In this document: positions 1 to 11,900 of the stretch, piece by piece
How the letters are laid out: every line of letters begins with the position of its first letter
How positions within the stretch are numbered: the first letter of the stretch is position 1
Origin: Apostichopus japonicus
Lineage: Eukaryota; Echinodermata; Holothuroidea; Aspidochirotida; Stichopodidae
NCBI RefSeq assembly: GCF_037975245.1
Contig: NC_092575.1
Span: forward strand, 24,911,841-24,975,840
DNA: 64,000 nt
Reading direction: 5' to 3'
Notes under the pieces: generated by a model
Seen by the model: the letters and a program-made list of their open reading frames with translations, nothing else
Databases searched by the model: none
Told to the model about the DNA's origin: nothing
Position numbers and translations under genes: made by a program

Positions 1-2408
1 AAGGGTGTGTGGAGTGGTTCCTCCATCAATTCTGGTAATTTCATCCAATTTTCGGTTACATGTAACGTGTCCAAAAACCTATACAGCTGCCGCTTATCTT
101 TTACATCACCAAATGGACTAATTGTACTGCAATTGAACGCAAAACTACGTTTATAGTTATGTATGAAAGACATGATAATTCAAAGAGGTTTTGAGTTGGA
201 AATGGGATGAAAAGGAATGAACACGTTACTGAACGTTCAACTACTCACATGATATGAGCAAATTAAGATTTCGTTTAACTTGGATCTTTGTCAGCAAAAA
301 GGTAGTAGAATAAATATAATAATATAATTTCCGTATACTCCTGCCGCTGTTTATGGATAGTTCAAAAAGATTTTTTTTTTCATCATGTATCTCAAGCAAG
401 GCCTTTCCCACGGTGCGGCACAAATGAAAACAGCTGAATAAAGCGGAATAAAGAAAACAGCGGAATAAAGTAACAGTGAAACATCAATAGCCATAATTCA
501 AACTGCAGGAATGGGAGTATAGCTTACCCAATTGAAGTTTCACATATAGCATTGCCAAATACTAATCCTGAACACCTTGCAATTCCAATCATTCTTTCAT
601 TTTGAAGCAGGAGACTATATATGCATATATCATTACGGATCAAACTTGTCAAGATTATTGATTTCGCGCAGACATTAGTTCCTTGGCAAATTATGGCAGG
701 CCGTCTGCTACAGATCACGGGCACTCGACAAAGACCGGTTGAAATCGTTATATGTATAACTTTATCGATATATCTCGGTGTATTTACCCTCATTAACGTT
801 CATTAATATCAATGAACTCGAGAATGGCCGCCACTCTGATATTTTCCAGTTTAAACATGTTAACGTGAATCATTAAAAGTATTGCTAGCCAATTATATAA
901 CTATCCAGAGCTGTCAATACATAAGGAAATGCCAATATAATTATGATAATTTTTGACTAAGGGAGAGAGCAAAATCAATAAATTACCGATAAATCCAAAT
1001 TTTTTGAAAGGGAAGAGTAAAACCAGATTGGCCTGAGGTGTGTGAACCCCAATAAACTTCGACGGAAGATCGTTGGATCAGATCAACCAAAGCCTTCCCG
1101 CTATAAAATTCATCTTAAAAGTGCAGGTTACCTCTGTTTTGTGTTTGTTTGAATTTCTAGTCATGGCGAGGATGGATGAAGGGTAGGATGAGCCGAGGAT
1201 ATACACCTTATATTCGATACAGCAACCGATATGAATATGCAACGAATCGCAATACGCATGCCCGAACGAAGTGCCACTGACTATAGGTGTGTTTGATGAT
1301 TGAACTTAATGTGTTGTATAATATCAAATGATTGAAACCGGAGGATGGCAAAAACATACTTTAAGAATTCGCTTTCGTTCTTTTCAAATAAATGTACGTT
1401 TTGACATTTTTGTTTTCAGTGAGACCGCTCTGTGTGTAAGTTTGAGCTAGGGTTTGATGACCCCCTCCCCCTACCGTTGCGTTTAATGTCATCAAAATCC
1501 AGACTGCCATACAATTACATGAAATGAAAACAGAACCCAAAATTGAGGAAATGCAAATTTTCATTAATTCTCAGCAGTTTGTTTATTTTTCACAACAGAT
1601 CGGAAAGAAACTTTCAAATGTAAGATATGATATCAACGTGTTTATCATTGCTAACATTGTTTCGTAAGTAGCAATACATTTGGTTCAAAACATACAGAAC
1701 TGAATCGTATGTTGTAACATAATAAGGTTGATTAACAATAATAACATATCTTTTGTTCTTCTTTTGTTTGAAAGTTCTTAGCAATCTGCTAGAGAATATG
1801 ATTAACATGCACAGAATAACATCTTGTTCCCAACACCTAAAACGAAGGAACAGATTCACTTAAGAAAGAAAATAAGATGAAAAAAAAACCCAATGTAATG
1901 TCAATTAAATCTTGGGCGAGGAATATTTTTGGTTTTCATTTAAAGTTAACATAGCGCGAATTATAATTAGTGTTGATAAGTTTGGTGGGTGTTATGATGA
2001 TGTCAATAACACGGTGTATTTAGGTGGTGGCCTTCTCACCCCTACCCATTTTCAACGCCCCACAAACCTAACAAATATTTTTTGTTGCAACACCTTGCGC
2101 GTAAAGCTGATTACTGCTATAACCACCGTATGTTTCAACAAGCGCATTTCACATTAAACATTAAAACCAAGACCCCTTAACCGAGAGATTTCAACAACTT
2201 CTTGTTCACATACACCTTCCTTTTTTAAAGTCTTGCCTCTGCCCCTGACACCTTTCTTATTTAAGTGAAATCAAATAATCTAAATGCTTTTCAGCTTCCG
2301 TATACACTAAGCAAGCGATGGAGGAGTATACACACACACATATATATATATCTATCAATATATATATATATATATATCAATATATCAATATATATTTATA
2401 TATTGATA

Positions 2409-2459
<51 letters not shown>

Positions 2460-2603
2460 ATATATATTCAACTGTTGTAAAATATGAACAAAATCGAAAG
2501 AAACTGAAACATTAAATATATTAATATAAATTAAGAAAATGTTAGCCAAACTTATTCTGACTCTTGTATCTTAGTCACTTAAAGTTCAAATGAACTAAAG
2601 TGG
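1..2603. other. 3' flank of peroxidase copy 1, no gene seen
   Basis: No convincing coding exon, RNA gene or transposon protein was found on either strand apart from the microsatellite at 2,328. The 3' UTR of the peroxidase gene must lie at the right edge, but no single polyadenylation site could be chosen. The equivalent unit 2 stretch is 36,561-39,182. Confidence 0.6.
2328..2467. repeat. CA/TA microsatellite, unit 1
   Basis: The tract is (CA)n then (TA)n with scattered TATCAA interruptions, just downstream of the peroxidase stop codon. Unit 2 has a longer allele at about 38,887-39,047. Confidence 0.95.
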
Positions 2604-2748
2604 TTAACCAAGAATATCTGCGTTCTCTGTCCAAGGGGTCAGATCTAACATCGGAATCTTGTCGAAGTCGTCACAGCTCACGCGTCTGTTGTCGATCGCC
2701 ACGCTGTTCCAAGTAAGCCCCAGCGGCGGACGAATTGAGATTAGCCGT
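2604..2748 (-). CDS. Peroxidase copy 1, exon 11 (last coding)
   Basis: The exon starts after a GCTTTCAG acceptor and ends at a TAA stop. It encodes RVSCDDFDKIPMLDLTPW, the usual C-terminal 'SC.DIP.LDL..W' signature. Copy 1 has Val where copy 2 has Glu in WNS(V/E)AID. Confidence 0.92.
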
Positions 2749-5700
2749 CTGAAAGCAATATTTATATAATATCTATATGTGTCTGACTGTTCTTTGCGAT
2801 CTGACAACATTAGATGAAGTAATTATAAATTCAAACAAACAATACAATATTCTTATTCATATCAAGATATATAAACAGGGCATCCTGAATGCAAGCAAGC
2901 GAGTACAAAAGGCAAGAAAGAAAGCGATATGAGCAAGGAAGATGAGCAAGCTAACCATAATTGTTGTTTCTCAAGAAGTCAACCAAGGGATAAATCGAGC
3001 AGGCAAGAAATATGCAGACTACTATAGGCAAGCCAATTAAGTAGGTATTAGTAAGCAATACATAGATCAATCGATTAACTGTCACTGAGAAACAAGAAAA
3101 ACTCAAATTGAATTAAAATGAAAGGTAAACGAGATCAATTAACAAGGAAACAAGGAAAAAGAGCAATTATTTGCCAGCAAATAACCCAGAAAGCAAACAA
3201 GATCAATATTAATATATAAACAAGCAAACAAGAGCGTCTGTGTTAGCAAACTGTATCATATCAATTGTTTAAAGGATCTGCGATTTAGCCTCCTAATTAT
3301 TCATTCTCCGGTCTCCTGTTATCTGACTCCTATAAAACAGATCACATTGACCGTAGAGCCTCATTGTAAAGTTTTTATCCACACTTGTGAGGCATTGCTA
3401 GCCATACTGTGCATATAGATATACAGTACTGTGACAGTCCGAATGAAAAGGGACTAACACCAGTACCGTGTGGTTGTTTCTTAATTGAGTGACTCATACA
3501 ACTTCATTCTCGTAAGTATTCAAGGTGATGATGAATCCTTTCGTAAATTTTAACGCTAAGAGTGATCCCTCATTGGTCACCATATATTTTCTACGGTTCT
3601 TCAAGTGATCGAATCCTCAATTGATTACCTACGCTAACAGTAATACAATCATATCAAATTGCACTAACAATATTCTTCCAGTGAACAAACCATCAATGTA
3701 TTGCGTACACTATAGCAGTGATAGCCTAAACTAACATTGCTGTTCCATGAAGCCATTTCATCAAGGTATTGCCCACTAACGAATGCGCACATCGTCCTTA
3801 GATAAAGTCTACACTAACAATGATATACCCTTTTGCTTGTGGATAAATGGATGGCTGGATGGATCTTCTTATATCATTGCTCTTTCGATACTCGATTTGT
3901 TCTTCCATGTCTATACGAACAATAATGGATTGATACAGGGCACTTCCAAAGTAACCAATATTCCTATAATTTATATCGCAGTTTTCAAGTTTCCAAGTTC
4001 CAGGTACAGAATCGGGCCAAAACAATCTTTTAATCTCAAGTTACCTAAAATGTTTGAACAACGTTCGTCATGATTACATCACGGACCACATGTTGTGTTA
4101 ATTCCAATCTAAATTAATATATGTATTTCGAGTGCAACTATAACATCACAACTCTTTGCTTCAAGTCGGAACAAAACTGCGACAGTCTCAACTATTATAC
4201 CAATATCTAGAAAACGGGAAATAACAGCCGCGTGCAAAATTCACCAGGATGCTTAGTATATGTTCTTTTACATTAGTCAAAGATGTATATGTATACTCTG
4301 TGTTGTCCTTTTAAGGTTTTATCTTAATGTAAGCTTAGTTGGAACATTACCTGTCCAAAGAAGCGTCAGTCTTCATTCTGAATACCCACGGTTGGATTCT
4401 CAGAATTTGGATGTTGTTACAAATTACACGAGAAAATAACACGTGCCCGATGGCATCTATTTGAGCTAAAATAAGGAAATCAAAATACAATAATGTGAAA
4501 TAAAAGGCTTTTCATAGAGAGGAAGGGGGAAGGCTGCTCTCCTCCTAACTCAAATATTGGAAAATTAATGCTACTTTCAATGATCAGATGTCCCACCTAA
4601 TTGCATTCTCAATGCCGCCGGGACTCCGTAAGTCTGCCTTAAACTTGTCTGTTGTCTATAGACTTTGATAGCATTCTCTACAATAAGAATCAAAAGATCA
4701 ACTTCAGTCAATTCGGTGACAGTCTATAGGTATTCTAACTAAAACCAGTATTGATTTTTCTTCAAAGGATTACCACTACTCCTTAAAGAATGGTGCGCTA
4801 AGTGGAGAATCAGTAAAAACAGTGCTCTTCATTCGAAATTGGGGATTTTATCTACTCGTTTTCTATAGGCTCAAGCATACTGATAAGTATCAAACATTCT
4901 GAGGATATTATCCGATGATGCATTGGAATTACTTTTAACAGCAAAACTATACTTTAACAAACATCCCAACTATAGGTAAAACATGGAGGGTTATACCTTA
5001 TCATAGAAAAATACTTAGTTATCACATGAGTCAACCGTGTTAAATTTATATTGATAATACTCAGATCAAACATATCCTTATATATGTGAGAAATAATTTA
5101 CTAAGCAATGTCCCAAAGTAACATCAATAATATTATAACGTCACAGTCAAGCCTTGTACATCTGCGCAGGCTTCGTTTACTTTAGAAATTCAAATTGGGT
5201 CATCTCTTTACTTATATGTCCCTCTTTTAAGGATCCCGGTGCAAGAGGACTTGTGAGTTAAACCCCTCCGAGGGCGACGGGAGGGGGGGGGGGCAGCACA
5301 GCCACTGGGGTAGATTCTAGTTTAGGAAGGTATACAATGGAATGGTGGTACCAGGTCTCAGGGAGCCCCCGGTGGAAGTCAAGCTACTCGGTTTTACTAT
5401 AAGTCTCATTCTGTCTTTTGGCCAGCTGCCTCCTTCTGTTGACAAATTTCTGTCTGGCATTTGTATTTGTAAGCCACTGACTCTTTGGTCTGTTGGTCTT
5501 TTAGCTTACTTAAGCGGTTTGTTTTAACAAATAAATGTTTCCATCCTGAAGGATCGGCTGTCCGTATACATCTAGAGAGCTACATATGGGAAAGGGGGAA
5601 GGCAGGTGCGGGAGGTGGTAGGGAGGCGGAAGGAATTCTTCTGTAGATAAGGGCTACATTCCTTTCTGTTTCCTACATCCCATCCATTTCAAATTGTTCA

Positions 5701-8700
5701 TTCAGGAATTGGCGGAAGACCGTAAAATTAATGGACATACATCCAAAACGTACCATTAGTAAACGCCTGTGGTTTCTCTGCGTTTTCAAAGTAAAACCTA
5801 TCGCCGTATCTCAAGTTGTGAAACTGTAACCCAAGAGCGTTGGCAAGAGTTTCCCCGACCAGTGCACCTGGGAGGTGATTTTCGGCAAGCATACCGACGA
5901 AGGGCTCGATTTCCTCGACTGAACTGGATTGGATAAACATTTCAAAGTTCTTAGATGCGATGTTTATGAGAAATACACGTACATAGTAATAGCATGTCAG
6001 CTATGACAGTGCTCAACAGTCGCACGGTGCCTCTAGAATGGCGTGTTAGCAATAACTAGTTGACATGTTCTTCATGAAATCAAACTATAGTCAACGTAGT
6101 ATGAAAGACATATTTTCAAACCTGTATACAGTTTTGAAGACTTCAACATCCTCAGGACGACTGATTGCTTTTAAATCCTCAAATGATTTGACATCGCTCA
6201 GACCGAAGAACTTTCTGTAATCCAGGTAACTGGGTAGTCCATGATCCCGCCCACGTTGAATGTTAAGTGCGATAAGGTCCAATGCAAAGCTACCGAAAAT
6301 GAATATGCAGAACGTTAAATGTGACAAGGTCCAATCAAATTGAATACATACATAAATATACATAAATATATATATATATATATAACTGAAAATCGTAATG
6401 AGTTGGAAAATCAAGAACAGTGAAAAAACTTTCAGCCTCCACCGGGATTCGAACCACGGGCCTTCCGCTCTGTACGCGGACACCCTAACCTCTAGGCTAT
6501 GGACGCTGATTGTATGTCCAGAGGTTCGAAACCGGTAAGGAAGGTCGTAATTCCACTGCAGGCGTTTGTCACCTGTATCGAACAATACTATAGTTCTGTT
6601 TTTGGTGACATATTTTGCCTTACTCTAGAAATCAAACACGATGCTAATCAACTCGAAATCATTTGTGATTCCTAAAGCCGGATCTCGAAAGAGATACTTT
6701 GAACAGACTTTATGTTAATGCAATGGAGGAAAAGGACAAAGGCAAATGAATATATATAACTGAAAATCGTAATGAGTTGGAAAATCAAGAACAGTGAAAA
6801 AACTTTCAGCCTCCACCGGGATTCAAACCACGGGCCTTCCGCTCTGTACGCGGACACCCTAACCACTAGGCTATGGACGCTGATTGTATGTCCAGAGGTT
6901 CGAAACCGGTAAGGAAGGTCGTAATTCCACTGTAGGCGTTTGTCACCTGTATCGACAATACTAGTTCTGTTTTTGGTGACATACTTTGCCTTACTCAAGA
7001 GATCAAACATACATGGATTACACCAGATTTTTAATTTTCTATGAATTATTATTATTTTCTATCATATATATAATGATCAACATTTACAAGTGAACAGATT
7101 AGGAAGGAATCAGGTGGGGAGGGGGGTGGTGGGGGAGGGGGGGGGGGGCGGCCGGTTCAACTTGACCTGTGCACAGAATTTCAAAAGTTTCCCGAATTCT
7201 AAAATCCACCGAATGACTAAAGTCAAGGGCCATGGAAGGGCCAGTTGAAGGGTCGTTGAAGCCGAAATCCCTTTTAGGGGGCCCGAGGCTCTTCCGCCAA
7301 AAAAAGATTTAATATACAGTCAACGGGGGCATTCTTTTTTTTTTGGTGTGTGGTTGATAACGAGGCTTAAACCAGTTGCATGTGATGCACTTCTTGCCCG
7401 GCTGAATTTTCAAAATCTCCTGACTGACATGGAAAGTAGGGGAATTCCCCCCCCCCCCCTCTTCCTTTTTGCGCACGCCACTTCATCAAACAATGACAAT
7501 TTCATGTGATTTCCAAGAATACATCATCACAAAAAATCAACATGGGCTTTTTTCCATCGTGAATTTGTCATGTGTATGCTTCCTATAAGCGCGTGCCAAC
7601 TTTAATTAACCTCCAAAGCGTTTATCCATTAACATCCTCTGTTTGAGCTCCGAGAAACCAACTACCCTTATACATATAGCAGGAAGAAATACTTGCTATT
7701 CTAATGGTAATATTCTGCATAAATGAAAGTACCGTTACGATGAAAACTGAAGTTGCAACCTGAACTTGTTTTGTGCGCACTTGCCATTTTAGCATATATG
7801 CAAACTTTTACATTCGTAAATTCCCTTCTTTTCACTTACGTTGAATTTTGAAACAGTTCAAGGTGAACTGACTTGCTAAAATGGCTGTCTACCGCTTGCA
7901 AACGTTGGTTCAACGCCCCGTTGATAATGGACAGCACACTGCCTCTCTCAAGATCCCGCAATATCTTTCCGTTGAAAAAAGCGTTTGATAGTTGTACCCC
8001 TTGAAGGCCTTTGAAATTTCGTGAGAGCCTTCTAAGATTTTGCGGAACAAGGGAATGGCCGAATCGAAAAAAAGCCGTTGCAAAATCAATGCTTATCGAT
8101 GGGTCAATCTGTAAAGAGAATAGCATATGTTCAAGACAAGATGCGTCATTGTTTAAACCCCGTTTCCCGTTGCTTTAGAAATGTACCAAATGCATCATAC
8201 GTATATATCAGTCCTGCCAGATGTCGTGTCGCATTTAGCAAAAAAAAAAAATTACAAACGGAAATGTATTATTATCTGAGTCTAAAATGTTAATTAAACT
8301 TACCATATTTGGTTAATACTAGATATGATAATGTATTACAAGCCTTTATTCTAATGTCATGAGACCCAAGCCCAAATGCCAACGTTAAAAAAGTGTTCCA
8401 AAAAATATCATGAAAGAAATATTCCAGTCCGAGACAAAATCCCATACCGAGCATTGAAGCTATACTCACGGTGGCGTTATATCCAGCATACCCTTCCAGT
8501 ATATTGATCCTGTACTTGTCTACAATATCCTTGTTAAGTACAGGAATGAGCCATTCCCTATATACTATATTTTGCAGAATGCCTCCCACAATTTTCCTCG
8601 CCTCTTGGTACAACCTCTCATCATCCCATCCAGGGTTGATCTGACTGAGCTCACGTGCGATTCGATTGTGTTCGCTGACGAAGATGGTGTGCAAGGCTGT

Positions 8701-8903
8701 TAACACGGGCTGTTCTGCTGCCCTGATATCGCCAGCTCTACCACAAGGTTTCTGATTATTAACAGCTTCGCATTCCTCGTTGCCGTCATCTGATGGCAAT
8801 AACTGGATACGACCGGCAGACAGCTCCTCAGTTAGCATTAATCCATTATCTATTTGTGTAAAGATAATGTTTCTTTTGACTGTGCATATCTATAATTGAA
8901 TAC

Positions 8904-8994
<91 letters not shown>

Positions 8995-11900
8995 GGTGGC
9001 ATCCCTATATTCCGACGTCTCTATGTTCAGACAAAATGAAAAAAAAAACGGAGCAATTTTTTTTATCCAAAAATTTGTTTGTACCTAGAAAACTAGTTTT
9101 GTGACGCCAATGTTTTTTTTGACCAACATTTTTTCGGACCAAATTTTTGAGACCAAATTATTTTTACACGAAAAAAAAAATGTGACCCAAAGTTTGTTAT
9201 GACCCAAACAGTGCTTGTGACCGAAAATTGCTGGTGACCCGAAATGCAATGCGCGAAAAATGCAAAGAGTGGAAACATACATCCTAGCCCACCATAAAGT
9301 ATAATTTATACGTCATGATATTTGTGATGAAGAAATGACGAGACAACTTTCAAAAAACAAAGTATGGTCGTTGAAGCGTACACACGTACTTTTTCGAAGC
9401 TGTTGCAATTCGTTCATTTTTGGGATTTCTGGGATCATTTTTTTTTTCATCAAAACACCTTGTGATTCGTTTTGTTGTTTAGAGTTTATTTGGAGTTATT
9501 TTTTGTCTGTTCCTGTCATTCCGCCTGTTTTTGTGTTCATTCTGTGCTGTTTTTTTGTCTTGTGTCAGTGCTGTCCGTGGTTTAAGGTCTGTGGCGTCAG
9601 TGTATCCTATCGTTCAGTGTATAGTCGATGTTGAGCCTAAGCTGCTAATCGTGAGTATCGTTTTTCCGTGTTCGCGGGTTTTTCTGTGCCTTAGTGTATT
9701 CGTTATTATTGTCTGTTCCTGTCATTCTGCATGTTTATGTGTTCAATCTGTGCTGTTTCTCGTCTTCTTTCAGTGTTGTCCGTTGTTTTAGGTCTGTAAC
9801 GTCAGTGTATCCTATCGGTTAGTGTATAGTCTCTGTTTAGCCTAAGCTGCTCGATTTTCTGTGTTCCCCGGGTTTTTCTTTGACTTAGTATTTTCGTTAT
9901 GGCTGTGCCTGATTGTTTAGTCTGCTGTGATACGTGTAATATGTGGAACGAGTTTGAGATTTCTGGCTTGGAATGTGATTTTAAATCAGCGTCTAGTGAA
10001 GCTATTGGGTTTGTTTGCGATAAGCGTGTGAAAGTTAAGGAATTAGAGGAGCTATTGAATAGCTGTAGTTGTGTATGGACGGAAGTCGGGAATAGTAGGG
10101 CTGTGAGTAGTGCAGTTGCTGAAAGGGATTGTTGCGAGGTTGTTCCAACTTGTAATGGATTTGACGTGTTACCTGTGGAGGAGTTGAGTGACGTTGATGA
10201 TGGGAATGAAGTCTCCCAGGAGAGAAATAGTGAGTGGCTAGTAGTGGACGAAGTGCGTGGTGATTGTGATGTGATAGAAGATGGTAGTGTGGTTGCAAAC
10301 AGCGGTCAGTGGGGACAGGAGAAGTCGAAAGGAAGAATGGTATTGTGTGGGGATTCACTAGTACGGTATGTAGATCGAGAGTTCTGCAGGGCGGATAAAG
10401 CAAAAAGGGTCAGGGTATGTTTGCCAGGTGCTAAAATCCAGGATGTCAGTAAAAGGGTAAACAAAATCGTGTCAGATGAGGAGGTGGTTGTGGTCCAGGT
10501 AGGCACTAATAATGTGCAGAAAGAGTCACAAAACATTATTCAGTCTAGGTACCACGAATTGATGTGTCGACTAGCATCAACTCGGGCTAAAGTTGTCATA
10601 TGTAGTTTGTTGCCAAGATTTGACAACAAGGTTCTGTCAGAAAAGATTGAAACTTTGAATGGTTTATTGTATAGTCTGTGTGCCGACTTCGGCTTCACAT
10701 TTGATGACATGTGGTCATCTATCCAGGGTAGAAGGGATTTGTTCGCCAGGGATGGTTTGCACTTAGCTAATACTGGGGCCTCGTTGTTTGGTAGGATGGT
10801 GAATTACTCTGTTGAACAGCTATGTTTAATCTAAATTGGGGGCGATGAGGTCAGGAATAATTTTGGATAAGGATTATGTTCCTAGTGGAGGCAATTATAG
10901 TTGTTTTGCAAGCAAGAAAAGTGATAGTTATAGTTCTAACTTTAGGAGGCATGCTAAGGTACATAGTTTCAGGGATAAGCTGAAAATTTTCTTTACCAAT
11001 GCTAAAAGTATTCGTAAAAATTTTGCTGAATTTACTGTGCTTCTTGAGGATCTGAAACCGGATGTGTTTGGTATCACCGAATCTTGGTTAAGGGAGGACA
11101 TTGATAGTGCTGAGGTTTCTCACCCGGGGTATGTTGTGTATCGTCAGGACAGAAGGGATACTCATAATGGGGTTGGTGGGGTAGTTTTATTGTATGTTAG
11201 GGATGACATTGTAAGTGTTGAGAAATCTCAGTTGCAAGGGGCTTTTGTTAATTCTGTCTGGTGCGAGTTGTCCACAAACAACTCCAAGAGGTCAAGGGAC
11301 GTTATCACTGTGGGCGTTGTTTACCGCTCTCCTAAAAGCAGCGATGATAAAATGATGTCGTGCTGTTTGATTCAATTACAAAGGCTGCTATAGGTGATGT
11401 TGTTATAATGGGCAACTTTAATTTTCCTGACATTACTTGGATAGATAGTTCTAGTAGTAGGAAGGGTAGTAATTTTCTAGATGTTTTGCAAGATTGCTTT
11501 TTACATCAACATGTTACTTTCCCTACTAGGTGGGGGGGGGGGGATAACATCCTGGATCTTGTTTTGAGTTCTAATCCAAGCAATGTTGTTGATTTGACGG
11601 GTCTAGGAAAACTAGGAACTAGTGATCATGATATACTAGCTTTTGATGTTGTTTGCAAAGTCGTAAATTCTGTTAGGAATAAAAAAGTTCCTGATTTTTC
11701 GAGATCAGATACAGAGGCAATTGAAACTTTACTAAAGGGTACAAATTGGATTAATTTGTTTAGAGATATGAGCGCTTCTCAATCTTGGATTTGTTGTGCT
11801 GAAAAATTAAAGATCATTATGGAAAATCATGTTCCGTGGAAGAATCGTCGTCGTAAAAGCAGTATGCCTCACTGGATGAATGAGAATGTTAGATGTGCAA

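Noticed and set aside
4590-4720. Minus-strand stretch reading LTEVDLLILIVENAIKVY as a possible peroxidase exon
   Set aside because: It does not match the family at this position, and exons 9 and 10 already join in phase without it.
6435-6506. Functional tRNA gene
   Set aside because: T-stem mismatches, an unusual ACA anticodon-like triplet and a repeat context point to a SINE or pseudogene.
6091-6585. 164-codon minus-strand frame starting in the SINE-like repeat
   Set aside because: It is peroxidase exon 8 read through its acceptor into the repeat; the upstream part is repeat sequence translated by chance.
10035-10536. Minus-strand open frames opposite CR1 ORF1
   Set aside because: They are shadows of the real ORF1, with composition typical of antisense reading and no motif.
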